Positions 20,136-27,442 of a stretch of 27,442 bases of DNA are shown here, piece by piece. Both the position numbers and the translations under genes were made by a program. The stretch comes from an uncultured Oscillospiraceae bacterium (GTDB lineage Bacteria; Bacillota; Clostridia; Oscillospirales; Oscillospiraceae), in contig CAKTQE010000026.1 of the NCBI GenBank assembly GCA_934593275.1, positions 1 through 27,442 of the forward strand, in the 5' to 3' direction. The notes beneath the pieces were generated by a model. It made no database searches. It had not been told where the DNA came from and worked only from the letters and a program-made list of their open reading frames with translations. Position 1 is the first letter of the stretch, and the number at the start of each line of letters is the position of its first letter.

Positions 20136-21188
20136 ATGAAAAAGTGGATTGCTTGTATTTGTTTGCTGGCCCTGACCCTGGGGCTGCTGGGGGGCTGCGG
20201 AACGGCCCCGGCTCCGGAGACCATCCCAGAGACCGCCCCGGAGACCACGATGGAAACCACCACTGCGCCGGAGACCACGGCCCCTGCAGAGGACGCCGTG
20301 ACCGTTCGCCTGGGTGCCATGACCGGCCCCACCGGTATGGGCATGGTGCGGCTCTTTGAAACCGCCGGTGAAAGCCCCGATTCTGGCTACACCTATTCTA
20401 TCAAGGGCGCGGCAGACGAACTGACCCCGCTGCTGCTGCAAGGGGAGCTGGACATTGTTTCAGTTCCTGCCAACCTGGCCTCCGTCCTGTATAACAAGAC
20501 CCAGGGCAAGGTGACGGCTTTGGCGGTAAACGTGCTGGGCGTCCTTTATATTGGGGAGTACGGCGGGGAAACCGTGAAAACTCTGGAGGATTTAAAGGGC
20601 AAGACCCTCTACGCCACCGGCAAGGGGGCCACTCCGGAGTATTTTCTGCGGTATGTCCTCAGTGAAAACGGACTGGATGCAGACAAAGACTTGGACATTC
20701 AGTGGAAAAGTGAACCCAGTGAGGTGGTAGCCACCCTGAACGCCCAGGGTCAGGGCATTGCCATGCTGCCCCAGCCCTATGTCACCGCCGCCGGTGTCCA
20801 GCTGGGCGAGGGCTTCCATGTGGCATTGTCCATTTCGGAGGAATGGGAAAAACTGGGAGGCGGCAGCCTGTGTACCACGGCTTGCATTCTGGCCAGAACG
20901 GAATTTGTGGAAGCCCACCCCCAGGCGGTGGAATCCTTCTTAAAAGACTTTGAAGAAAGCGTTACCTGGGTCAACGAAAATCCGGACCAGGCCGGGGAAC
21001 TGTGCGGAAGCTTTTCCATCGTCAAGGCCCCCATTGCCAAAAAGGCCATCCCTCAGTGCAATCTGGTGTGCATTACAGGGGAAGAAATGAAGACCGCCCT
21101 GAGTGGCTGCCTGGAAGTGCTGCTGGGGCAGAACCCCGCCGCGGTAGGCGGTGCGCTTCCCGGGGATGATTTCTACTATGGCGCATAA
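20136..21188 (+). CDS. ABC importer substrate-binding lipoprotein, NitT/TauT type
   Basis: 350-residue lipoprotein. Signal peptide with lipobox LLGGC (Cys about residue 20), a Pro-Glu-Thr repeat linker (PETIPETAPETT and similar) that would span the wall, then a binding domain of the NMT1/SsuA/TauA type: LTPLLLQGELDIVSVPANLA, a central GKTLYATGKGATPEYFLRY, and a C-terminal lobe. Substrate unknown; the family takes up sulphonates, nitrate, thiamine precursors and similar small compounds. Start at 20136 fits GAGG spacing best; the ATG at 20133 is possible. Its end overlaps the permease start by eleven bases. Confidence 0.85.
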   Translation: MKKWIACICLLALTLGLLGGCGTAPAPETIPETAPETTMETTTAPETTAPAEDAVTVRLGAMTGPTGMGMVRLFETAGESPDSGYTYSIKGAADELTPLLLQGELDIVSVPANLASVLYNKTQGKVTALAVNVLGVLYIGEYGGETVKTLEDLKGKTLYATGKGATPEYFLRYVLSENGLDADKDLDIQWKSEPSEVVATLNAQGQGIAMLPQPYVTAAGVQLGEGFHVALSISEEWEKLGGGSLCTTACILARTEFVEAHPQAVESFLKDFEESVTWVNENPDQAGELCGSFSIVKAPIAKKAIPQCNLVCITGEEMKTALSGCLEVLLGQNPAAVGGALPGDDFYYGA

Positions 21189-21954
21189 AAAAACCGATTT
21201 TCAGAACCAAAAGGCGGCAAAACTTCTTGCCGCCTTTTTGGCGTTGTGTCTGTGGCAGCTGGCGGCGGTGCTGGTGGATAACCGGCTGCTGCTGGTAGGC
21301 CCTTTGCAGGTGGCGGGGCGGCTGTGGCAATTACTGGGGATGCAAACCACCTGGCAGGCCCTGGGCTACAGCTTTGGCCGGATCAGTCTGGGCTTTTTCC
21401 TGGCCTTTGCCCTGGCCCTGGTGCTGGCGGCGGTGTCCGCCCGGTTTCCCCTGGCAGAAATCCTGCTGCGGCCCTATGTTCTGGCCATCCAGACCGTGCC
21501 GGTGGCCTCCTTTATTGTCATTGCCTTGCTGTGGCTCTCCGGCCGGCGGCTGAGCATTTTTATTTCGTTCCTTATGGTGCTGCCGGTGCTGTACGCCAAC
21601 GCCTTACAGGGCTTCCGGGCCGCAGACCGGCAGCTGCTGGAAATGGCCCAGGTGTTCCGGATGCCCCGTTTTCGCCGTGTCCGGTGCATCTTCCTGCCCG
21701 CCCTGGCCCCTTACCTGAAATCCGCCTGTCATGTGGCCCTGGGCCTGTGCTGGAAAGCGGGGGTGGCGGCAGAGGTCATTGCGGTGACGGAAAAATCCGT
21801 AGGCGGGATGCTGTATGATGCCAAGGTCTATCTGGAAATCCCGGATTTATTCTCCTGGACGGTGCTGATCGTGGCAGTGAGCCTGGGCTTTGAAAAGCTG
21901 TTTCTGGCTCTGCTGAACCGGGCTATGAACCGGCTTATCCAATGGGAGGGGTAG
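21178..21954 (+). CDS. ABC importer permease, NitT/TauT type
   Basis: 258 residues with about six membrane helices. The EAA-type coupling loop is visible in the C-terminal half (ALQGFRAADRQLLEMAQVF, followed by a GxxxP-like LPALAPYL segment), typical of SsuC/TauC-like permeases. The start at 21178 lies inside the end of the binding-protein gene, so it is translationally coupled. An in-frame ATG at 21166 is an alternative. Confidence 0.87.
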   Translation: MAHKKTDFQNQKAAKLLAAFLALCLWQLAAVLVDNRLLLVGPLQVAGRLWQLLGMQTTWQALGYSFGRISLGFFLAFALALVLAAVSARFPLAEILLRPYVLAIQTVPVASFIVIALLWLSGRRLSIFISFLMVLPVLYANALQGFRAADRQLLEMAQVFRMPRFRRVRCIFLPALAPYLKSACHVALGLCWKAGVAAEVIAVTEKSVGGMLYDAKVYLEIPDLFSWTVLIVAVSLGFEKLFLALLNRAMNRLIQWEG

Positions 21955-21957
21955 CAT

Positions 21958-22524
21958 ATGGCGTTGACAGTCAAAAAAATCTATAAGGCCTATGACGGAA
22001 AGCCGGTGCTGGAAGATTTTTCAGCCCTCTTTGCCCCCGGAAAGACCTATGCCATTATGGGTCCCTCCGGCAAGGGCAAAACCACATTGCTTCGGCTGAT
22101 TCTGGGTCTTGAAAAGCCGGACGCCGGGGAAATCTCCGGTGTTCCCCAGCGGAAAGCCGCCGTGTTCCAGGAAAGCCGCCTGTGTCCGGAGTTGACCGTC
22201 CGGCAAAACATCGCCCTGGTGCTGGAACATGCGCAGGAGGAAGCCATTACCCAAATGCTGGAAACGCTTCAGTTGACGGACTGCCAGAAAACCAAAGCCG
22301 CCGCCCTCTCCGGGGGCCAGCAACGCCGTGCCGCCCTGGCAAGGGCCTTGCTGTACAACGCCGACTTACTGGTACTGGACGAACCCTTTACCGGCCTGGA
22401 CGAAGAAACCAAATCCCAGGCCCTGGCCGCCATCCGCACCGCCCGGGGGAGGGCCATCCTCCTCCTGGTCACCCACAACCGGGAAGACGCCGCCGCCTTG
22501 GGGGCGGAAATCATCGAATTATAA
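21958..22524 (+). CDS. ABC importer ATP-binding protein, short form
   Basis: 188-residue ATPase, shorter than the usual 240-260 for SsuB/TauB, but complete in motifs: Walker A GPSGKGKT (G35-T42), Q-loop Q71, signature LSGGQQRR (about 117-124), Walker B LLVLDEP with D141/E142, and switch histidine H173 in VTHNRED. The regulatory C-terminal extension is missing, so this is a minimal ATPase. RBS GGGAGGGG. Third gene of the importer operon. Confidence 0.9.
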   Translation: MALTVKKIYKAYDGKPVLEDFSALFAPGKTYAIMGPSGKGKTTLLRLILGLEKPDAGEISGVPQRKAAVFQESRLCPELTVRQNIALVLEHAQEEAITQMLETLQLTDCQKTKAAALSGGQQRRAALARALLYNADLLVLDEPFTGLDEETKSQALAAIRTARGRAILLLVTHNREDAAALGAEIIEL

Positions 22525-22602
22525 TCACGTTGACCGGCTCCTTAGGATGTCCCCCATACTAACACGCCAGGATTCCGGCAGATGAAATTTTTGCTGGATT
22601 TC

Positions 22603-22631
22603 TTGACTTTTTTTCGGTTTCCTCCTATAAT
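22603..22631 (+). promoter_or_regulatory. Promoter of trmB-mnmG
   Basis: TTGACT at 22603-22608, a 17-base spacer and a perfect TATAAT at 22626-22631. Confidence 0.85.
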
Positions 22632-22676
22632 AAAGTGTTAAATTTGCACAATACCCTTATTATGGAGGATCAACAT

Positions 22677-23357
22677 ATGCGAATGCGGAAAATGAAGAAC
22701 CTGGAACCCCGGATGGAGAAGTGTGCCGCCCTGCGGATTCAGGAGCCGACGACCCGCTTGGGCCACTGGCGGGAATTAAAGCCGGACTGCACCGCCCTCT
22801 GGGTGGAGGTAGGCTGCGGCAAGGGCAAATTCACGGCGGAAACCGCCCAGGCCAATCCCACGGTGCTGCTGATTGCCGTGGAGCGGTGCCGGGAGGCCAT
22901 GGTGGTGGCCATGGAAAAGGCCCAGGCCATGGGGCTTACCAACGTGTTCTTTATTGATATGGACGTGGCGGAAATTGAAAGTGTCTTTGCGCCGGAAGAA
23001 ATTGACCGGCTGTTTATCAACTTCCCCGACCCCTGGCCCCGGAAGAAGAACGCCAAACGCCGCCTGACCCATCGGGGCTTCCTGGACAAATACTGCCGGG
23101 TGGTGCGGCAGGGTGGAGAATTCCACTTTAAGACCGACAACGCCCCCCTCTTTGCATTCTCTTTGGAGGAGTTTGCCGCCTGTGGTCTGGAAACCAAGGC
23201 CGTCACCGATGATCTGCACAAAGACGGGGTGGTGGGCATTATGACCGGCTACGAAGAAAAGTTCCACGCCCTGGGAACCCCCATCCACCGCTGTGAGGTG
23301 GTTTGCAAGCCCTTTGTTCTCCCCAAGGAAGAAAAGGCGGAACCCCAGGAGGCTTGA
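22677..23357 (+). CDS. trmB: tRNA (guanine-N7-)-methyltransferase
   Basis: 226-residue S-adenosylmethionine-dependent enzyme that methylates G46 in the variable loop of tRNAs. The family hallmark is clear: [20 protein letters not shown]. The SAM-binding glycine motif is [10 protein letters not shown], followed by the acidic VERCREA. Start at 22677 with GGAGG eight bases upstream. It is followed two bases later by mnmG, with mnmG's RBS inside its end, so two tRNA-modification genes are coupled. Confidence 0.95.
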   Translation: MRMRKMKNLEPRMEKCAALRIQEPTTRLGHWRELKPDCTALWVEVGCGKGKFTAETAQANPTVLLIAVERCREAMVVAMEKAQAMGLTNVFFIDMDVAEIESVFAPEEIDRLFINFPDPWPRKKNAKRRLTHRGFLDKYCRVVRQGGEFHFKTDNAPLFAFSLEEFAACGLETKAVTDDLHKDGVVGIMTGYEEKFHALGTPIHRCEVVCKPFVLPKEEKAEPQEA

Positions 23358-23359
23358 CC

Positions 23360-25225
23360 ATGGGCTATTTTTTGGGAAGCTGTGATGTAGCCGTCATCGG
23401 AGCGGGCCATGCGGGCATTGAGGCCGCTCTGGCCGCTGCCCGGTTGGGGCTGCACACCATCCTCTTTACCATCAATTTGGATGCCGTAGGGAATCTCCCC
23501 TGCAATCCCGCCATCGGCGGCACCGGCAAGGGCCATCTGGTGCGGGAACTGGATGCCCTGGGCGGGGAAATGGGTCTGGCGGCAGATGCCAGCTGCATCC
23601 AGTACCGGATGCTGAACCGGGGCAAAGGCCCGGCGGTCCATTCCCTCCGCGCCCAGGCAGACCGGCGGCGGTATCAGGAATATATGAAGCACGCCCTGGA
23701 ACGACAGGAACACCTGGAACTCAAACAGGCCCAGATCACCCGGGTGCTGACGGAAAACGGAGCCGTTACCGGGGTGCAGACGGATTTGGGGGCGGAGTAC
23801 GCCGCCAAGGCCGTGGTTGTGGCCACGGGAACCTACTTAGACTCGGATATTATCATCGGTTCCAGCGTCATCCCCTCCGGCCCCGACGGGATGCACCCCA
23901 GCATCGGCCTGGGGGATAGTCTGCGGACCTTGGGCCTGTCTCTCCGGCGGTTCAAAACCGGTACGCCCCCTCGGGTGAACCGGCGCAGCATTGATTTTTC
24001 CAAAATGGAGCTGCAGCCGGGAGACGACACCGTAGAGCCATTCTCGTTCCGCACCGCCCACAAGGTCAATAATTCCGCGGTGTGCTACCTGACCTACACC
24101 ACCCAGGAGACCCACCGGATCATCCGGGAGAACCTGGACAGAAGCCCCATTTATGACGGCACCATTTCCGGGGTCGGCCCGCGGTACTGCCCCAGTATTG
24201 AAACAAAAATCGTCCGGTTCCCGGATAAAGAGCGGCACCAGCTGTTTATTGAGCCTTGCGGCCTGAACACCGAGGAAATGTATATCCAGGGCTTTTCTTC
24301 CAGTCTGCCGGAGGATGTGCAGCTGCAAATGCTGCGCTCCGTACCGGGCCTTGAACATGCGGAAATGATGCGGCCTGCCTATGCCATTGAATACGAGTGT
24401 GTGGACCCCACCCAGTTAAAGCCCACCCTGGAATGCAAGCTGGTTTCCGGCCTGTACGGTGCGGGCCAGTTCAACGGCACCTCCGGCTATGAGGAGGCGG
24501 CGGTTCAGGGGTTGGTAGCGGGCATCAATGCCGCCCTGAAAATTGAGGGGAAGCCCCCCCTGATCCTGACCCGGGATACCAGCTACATCGGCACCCTCAT
24601 TGACGACCTGGTGACCAAGGGCACCCAGGAGCCTTACCGGATCATGACCAGCCGCTCGGAATACAGACTCCTGCACCGGCAGGACAACGCCGACCAGCGG
24701 CTCACCGCCCTGGGGGCCGCCGTGGGGTTGGTACCCCAAAGCCGGTTGGAGGAAGTGGAGGAAAAATACCGGGCAGTGAAACGGGAAATCGCCCGGTTGG
24801 AGGGCAGCGGTGTCCCCGGAAGTCCGGCCCTCAATGACATGCTCGCCGCCCGGGATACGGCCCCCGTGGCAAACTCCGCCCGGTTGGCAGACCTGCTGCG
24901 CCGCCCCCAGGTGACCTATGATGACCTGGCACCCTTTGACACCCAGCGGCCGGAGCTGCCCCGGAGTGTGACGGACGAGGTGGAAATCCAACTGAAATAC
25001 GCAGGGTACCTGGCAAGGCAGGAAAAGCAGGTGGCGGAATTCAAAAAAGAGGAAGCCCGGCTGCTGCCGGAGGATTTGGATTATTCCACCATTCAGGGCC
25101 TGCGGCTGGAAGCCCGGCAAAAGCTGCAAGAAATCCGCCCGGTATCTCTGGGCCAGGCGGGCCGTATTTCCGGTGTCAGCCCCGCGGATATCGCCGTGCT
25201 GATGATTTATCTGGAACAAAAATAA
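23360..25225 (+). CDS. mnmG: tRNA uridine-5-carboxymethylaminomethyl modification enzyme MnmG
   Basis: 621 residues, normal for MnmG (GidA). With MnmE it modifies the wobble uridine of certain tRNAs, using FAD and folate. Dinucleotide-binding motif GAGHAG near residue 15, the strongly conserved [15 protein letters not shown], the [15 protein letters not shown] segment, the [16 protein letters not shown] region and a C-terminal domain ending [12 protein letters not shown] are all present. RBS AGGAGG lies in the end of trmB. Confidence 0.97.
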   Translation: MGYFLGSCDVAVIGAGHAGIEAALAAARLGLHTILFTINLDAVGNLPCNPAIGGTGKGHLVRELDALGGEMGLAADASCIQYRMLNRGKGPAVHSLRAQADRRRYQEYMKHALERQEHLELKQAQITRVLTENGAVTGVQTDLGAEYAAKAVVVATGTYLDSDIIIGSSVIPSGPDGMHPSIGLGDSLRTLGLSLRRFKTGTPPRVNRRSIDFSKMELQPGDDTVEPFSFRTAHKVNNSAVCYLTYTTQETHRIIRENLDRSPIYDGTISGVGPRYCPSIETKIVRFPDKERHQLFIEPCGLNTEEMYIQGFSSSLPEDVQLQMLRSVPGLEHAEMMRPAYAIEYECVDPTQLKPTLECKLVSGLYGAGQFNGTSGYEEAAVQGLVAGINAALKIEGKPPLILTRDTSYIGTLIDDLVTKGTQEPYRIMTSRSEYRLLHRQDNADQRLTALGAAVGLVPQSRLEEVEEKYRAVKREIARLEGSGVPGSPALNDMLAARDTAPVANSARLADLLRRPQVTYDDLAPFDTQRPELPRSVTDEVEIQLKYAGYLARQEKQVAEFKKEEARLLPEDLDYSTIQGLRLEARQKLQEIRPVSLGQAGRISGVSPADIAVLMIYLEQK

Positions 25226-25246
25226 GGTCTACCGCATATCCTGTTA

Positions 25247-25264
25247 GGGAAAATTTCTTTTCCC
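25247..25264 (+). other. Small hairpin before the peptidase gene
   Basis: GGGAAAA-TTTC-TTTTCCC, perfect seven-base-pair stem, ending four bases before the RBS AGGAGG. It could be a weak terminator for mnmG or a leader element. Confidence 0.4.
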
Positions 25265-25278
25265 TCAGGAGGTGCGCT

Positions 25279-26205
25279 ATGTCCATTGTACCAACCAATG
25301 CGCCCATGACCTATGGACGCTGCCGGGAAACCGTTCAAAAAATCGTGGATGCCTACCCCGTCTGCCGCAGCCGCTGCATCGGCACTACCGCCTTTGGCCG
25401 GGAAATCCAGGCCCTGGCCATTGGCAGCGGAGAGCGGACGGTGCTGTTTACCGCCGCCCACCATGCCAACGAGTGGATCACCGCCACGGTGCTGCTGCAA
25501 TTTGCGGAAGATCTGTCCCGGGCCATCATGGAGGGCGGCAGTCTTTATGGCATTCCCGGCACTCTTTTTGAGCAGAACTGTCAGATTTTCCTGGTACCCA
25601 TGGTAAACCCTGACGGGGTGGACCTGGTTGCCGGGGGCATTCCCAAAGGAAGCCTGGAATGGGAAAAGGCCAAATCTCTGGCGGAGAACTACCCCAAAAT
25701 CCCCTTTCCCTCCGGGTGGAAAGCCAATCTATTGGGGGTGGACCTGAATTTGCAGTACCCTGCCGGTTGGCTCCAGGCCCGGGAAATCAAATTCACCCAG
25801 GGCTATACCCGGCCCGGACCCCGGGACTATGTGGGCAAGGCCCCCTTGGCCCAACGGGAATGCAGGGCGTTGGCGGCCTTTACCCAATACTTAGACCCCG
25901 CCCTGGTGCTGGCCTACCACACCCAGGGGCAGCTCATCTATTGGAACTATGATGACATCCAGGTGGCGGGTTCCCTTGCCCTGGGCCAGGAATTCGCAAG
26001 GCTTTCCGGCTATTCCCTGGAGAAGACCCCCTACGCTTCCGGCTTTGCCGGATACAAAGACTGGTTTATCAAGGCCTTCCGCCGCCCGGGCTTTACCATT
26101 GAGGCAGGGCTGGGGGAAAATCCCCTGCCCCTGGAACAATTTGACACCATTTACGCCAATAACCTGGGAATTCTCACCACCGCGGCCCTGGGCCTGCCGG
26201 AGTAG
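25279..26205 (+). CDS. M14-family zinc carboxypeptidase, gamma-D-glutamyl type
   Basis: 308-residue zinc peptidase. The ligand set of the M14 family is visible: H62 and E65 in HHANEW, and H214 in AYHTQGQ, with the catalytic glutamate E275 in GFTIEAGLGE and a substrate-side Asn/Asp segment (GVDLNLQYPAGW). The whole resembles gamma-D-glutamyl-meso-diaminopimelate peptidases that trim peptidoglycan stem peptides. No signal peptide is seen, so it probably acts in the cytoplasm, for example on recycled muropeptides. RBS AGGAGG. Confidence 0.9.
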   Translation: MSIVPTNAPMTYGRCRETVQKIVDAYPVCRSRCIGTTAFGREIQALAIGSGERTVLFTAAHHANEWITATVLLQFAEDLSRAIMEGGSLYGIPGTLFEQNCQIFLVPMVNPDGVDLVAGGIPKGSLEWEKAKSLAENYPKIPFPSGWKANLLGVDLNLQYPAGWLQAREIKFTQGYTRPGPRDYVGKAPLAQRECRALAAFTQYLDPALVLAYHTQGQLIYWNYDDIQVAGSLALGQEFARLSGYSLEKTPYASGFAGYKDWFIKAFRRPGFTIEAGLGENPLPLEQFDTIYANNLGILTTAALGLPE

Positions 26206-26239
26206 TCTTTCCAAAAACCCATACAAAAGAGGAACCACT

Positions 26240-27025
26240 ATGGTCATTTTTTTCGACATTGACGGCACCATCGTAGACGATGGCACCCAAATTATTCCAC
26301 ACTCCACTGTAGATTCTGTGGAAAAACTCCGGGCCTTGGGCCACATCCCCGTGGTCAACACCGGAAGGCCCTATTCCCACATTGACCCCCGGGTGCGCTC
26401 CATGGCCTTTTCCGCCTTTGTCTGCGGCTGCGGCATGGAAATTTTTCTTAGAGATCGCTGGCTGGTGCGGAAAAGCCCAGACCTTGCCCTTTGCGAGTTC
26501 GTCCGGCAACAGGCAAAGAAACAAGGGGTGCTGCCCCTGTATGAGACCGATGACGGGGCCATTCTCTACGAGCCGGAGTTGGTGGCGCACCCCTCCCAAA
26601 AGCGAGAAATGGAGCGGATGGAGGCCAAAGGCTTCCGGGTCTGCCCGGCCCAGGAGCATCCCCAGTTTATGAAATTTGTGATTTGGAGCCAGAATGCGGC
26701 GGCTGCCCAGGCTTTTTACCGGGAAATGGAGCCTTATTTTGAAATCATCTACCGGGGCAACGACAGCTTTGCGGAGTTCGTTCTCAAAGGCTGCTCCAAA
26801 GCCGCGGGCATGGAAACCCTGCTCTCAGCCCTGGGCGTATCCAAAGAGGACACCCTTGCCATTGGCGACAGCACCAACGACCTGCCCATGTTCTCCGTAG
26901 CCGCCCACACCGCCTGCCTGGGCGACGGCATGGAGGAACTGAAAGCCGTATCGGAATACGTAACAGCCCCGGTGCTGGAAGACGGCATCCAGAAAGCACT
27001 GGAACACTTTGGACTGCTGCGGTAA
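26240..27025 (+). CDS. HAD-superfamily phosphatase (Cof type)
   Basis: 261 residues. Motif I FFDIDGT with D6 and D8, motif II threonine in VVNTGRPYS, a lysine in VLKGCSKA, and motif IV IGDSTNDLPMF. A large C2-type cap lies between them. These enzymes remove phosphate from sugar phosphates or other small molecules; the substrate cannot be told. Start at 26240 with AAAGAGGAA upstream. It follows the peptidase by about 34 bases and is probably cotranscribed. Confidence 0.93.
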   Translation: MVIFFDIDGTIVDDGTQIIPHSTVDSVEKLRALGHIPVVNTGRPYSHIDPRVRSMAFSAFVCGCGMEIFLRDRWLVRKSPDLALCEFVRQQAKKQGVLPLYETDDGAILYEPELVAHPSQKREMERMEAKGFRVCPAQEHPQFMKFVIWSQNAAAAQAFYREMEPYFEIIYRGNDSFAEFVLKGCSKAAGMETLLSALGVSKEDTLAIGDSTNDLPMFSVAAHTACLGDGMEELKAVSEYVTAPVLEDGIQKALEHFGLLR

Positions 27026-27027
27026 AG

Positions 27028-27073
27028 AATTCAGCGGAGTCTTTCCACGTTCGGGAGGCCCCGCTGAATTTTA
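27028..27073 (+). terminator. Probable terminator after the HAD gene
   Basis: Ten-base stem AATTCAGCGG / CCGCTGAATT with a 23-base loop, followed by TTTA. The T tract is short. Confidence 0.6.
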
Positions 27074-27095
27074 TGTATCCCCTCGCAGGGGGCGG

Positions 27096-27128
27096 AATTG
27101 ACAATTGACAATGGACAGTTGACAATTA
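27096..27128. repeat. Heptad repeat cluster, third copy
   Basis: AATTGAC units followed by a GGACAG and a TTGACAA unit, in the same orientation as 4359-4413. It again stands at the left edge of a repeat mosaic. Confidence 0.8.
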
Positions 27129-27172
27129 TTGGAGCGACTAACGTTGTTCATTTAAACCCATTCGTCAAAGTC

Positions 27173-27301
27173 CGTAGGGGCGGCAACCTTGCCGCCCGCC
27201 ACGCGGCAAATATAACCTGTGGGGTTGAATGGTATAACCCGATACACGGAACAATGTAGCGGCGATGATTCATCGCCACTCCAGCCCCGGCGAGGGGCTG
27301 G
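27173..27301. repeat. Dispersed repeat mosaic, second locus
   Basis: Contains in order the CGTAGGGGCGGCAA hairpin repeat, the GTGGGGTTGAATGGTA segment, the ACACGGAACAATGTAGCGGC segment and the CCAGCCCC / GGGGCTGG near-palindrome (27281-27301). This matches 4576-4764 in content and order. A further shared stretch, AACCACCC...CCGA...GTC, follows at 27334 and corresponds to the terminator arm at 4869. Confidence 0.85.
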
Positions 27302-27372
27302 CAACGTTGCGAATGCAACCTGTGCCGGTGAACGGAACCACCCCCCGACATGTCATTCCGAGCGGAGGAATG

Positions 27373-27381
27373 TGGTATAAT
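27373..27381 (+). promoter_or_regulatory. Extended -10 promoter at the window's end
   Basis: TGGTATAAT: perfect TATAAT (27376-27381) with an upstream TG. No good -35 is seen. It lies at the very edge of the repeat mosaic and reads into the partial gene at 27425. Confidence 0.65.
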
Positions 27382-27424
27382 GATTTTGGACAACTCATCA
27401 AATGACAAAAAGGAGAGAAACGAG

Positions 27425-27442
27425 ATGCCCAAAGGTGAAAGA
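27425..27442 (+). CDS. Partial gene, first six codons only
   Basis: Starts MPKGER and is cut by the window end. RBS AAAGGAGAG lies at about 27409-27417, and an extended -10 promoter upstream. Too short to identify. Confidence 0.6.

Overview
This window looks like chromosomal DNA of a fairly GC-rich, anaerobic Gram-positive bacterium, most likely a gut Clostridium relative of the Oscillospiraceae/Ruminococcaceae type (an inference from content, not a database match). The reasons are strong purine-rich ribosome binding sites before nearly every gene, sigma-70-type promoters with 17-base spacers, an Rnf ferredoxin:NAD+ oxidoreductase operon, PadR/HAAS/DUF4097 and DUF1292 genes, group II intron remains and many dispersed palindromic repeats.

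Layout. (1) 1-4413: a four-gene operon (MoxR-type AAA ATPase, DUF58 protein, membrane transglutaminase, small unknown protein) bracketed by matching inverted copies of a heptad repeat. (2) 4420-5180: a gene-free mosaic of dispersed repeats ending in a strong terminator. (3) 5181-10260: the Rnf operon in the order C, D-G (one fused gene), E, A, B, with its own promoter and terminator. (4) 10290-12690: a more AT-rich accessory patch. It starts with a very small type I toxin-antitoxin locus (30-residue toxin, antisense RNA, shared terminator), followed by a small unknown ORF, a nucleoside phosphorylase-like gene and a membrane-anchored XRE regulator. It closes with a second, broken copy of the toxin 3' end. 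(5) 12828-15608: an MFS transporter, two remnants of terminator-associated group II introns, a truncated XRE regulator and a second membrane-anchored XRE regulator. (6) 15626-17322: an autoregulated padR, small ORF and HAAS/DUF4097 operon. (7) 17370-20016, minus strand: DUF1292 protein, CDP-diglyceride synthetase-like protein, YjdF-like membrane protein and a Crp/Fnr regulator. (8) 20035-22524: a perfect palindrome between the Crp/Fnr gene and a divergent NitT/TauT-type ABC importer. (9) 22603-27073: trmB-mnmG (tRNA modification), an M14 peptidase and a HAD phosphatase. (10) 27096-27442: the same repeat mosaic as in region 2, then the promoter and first six codons of another gene.

How the parts work together. 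The Rnf complex couples ferredoxin oxidation to NAD+ reduction and ion pumping. The Crp/Fnr protein probably controls the adjacent importer through the palindrome. PadR probably represses its own operon through an operator over the -10 box. The accessory centre (10.3-15.6 kb) looks assembled by repeated insertion and recombination. The most interesting signals are the compact type I toxin locus whose two RNAs begin with the same motif, the 34-base duplication bounding the accessory patch, the mini group II intron relics behind terminators, the inverted-repeat-bracketed MoxR operon, and the RnfD-RnfG fusion.
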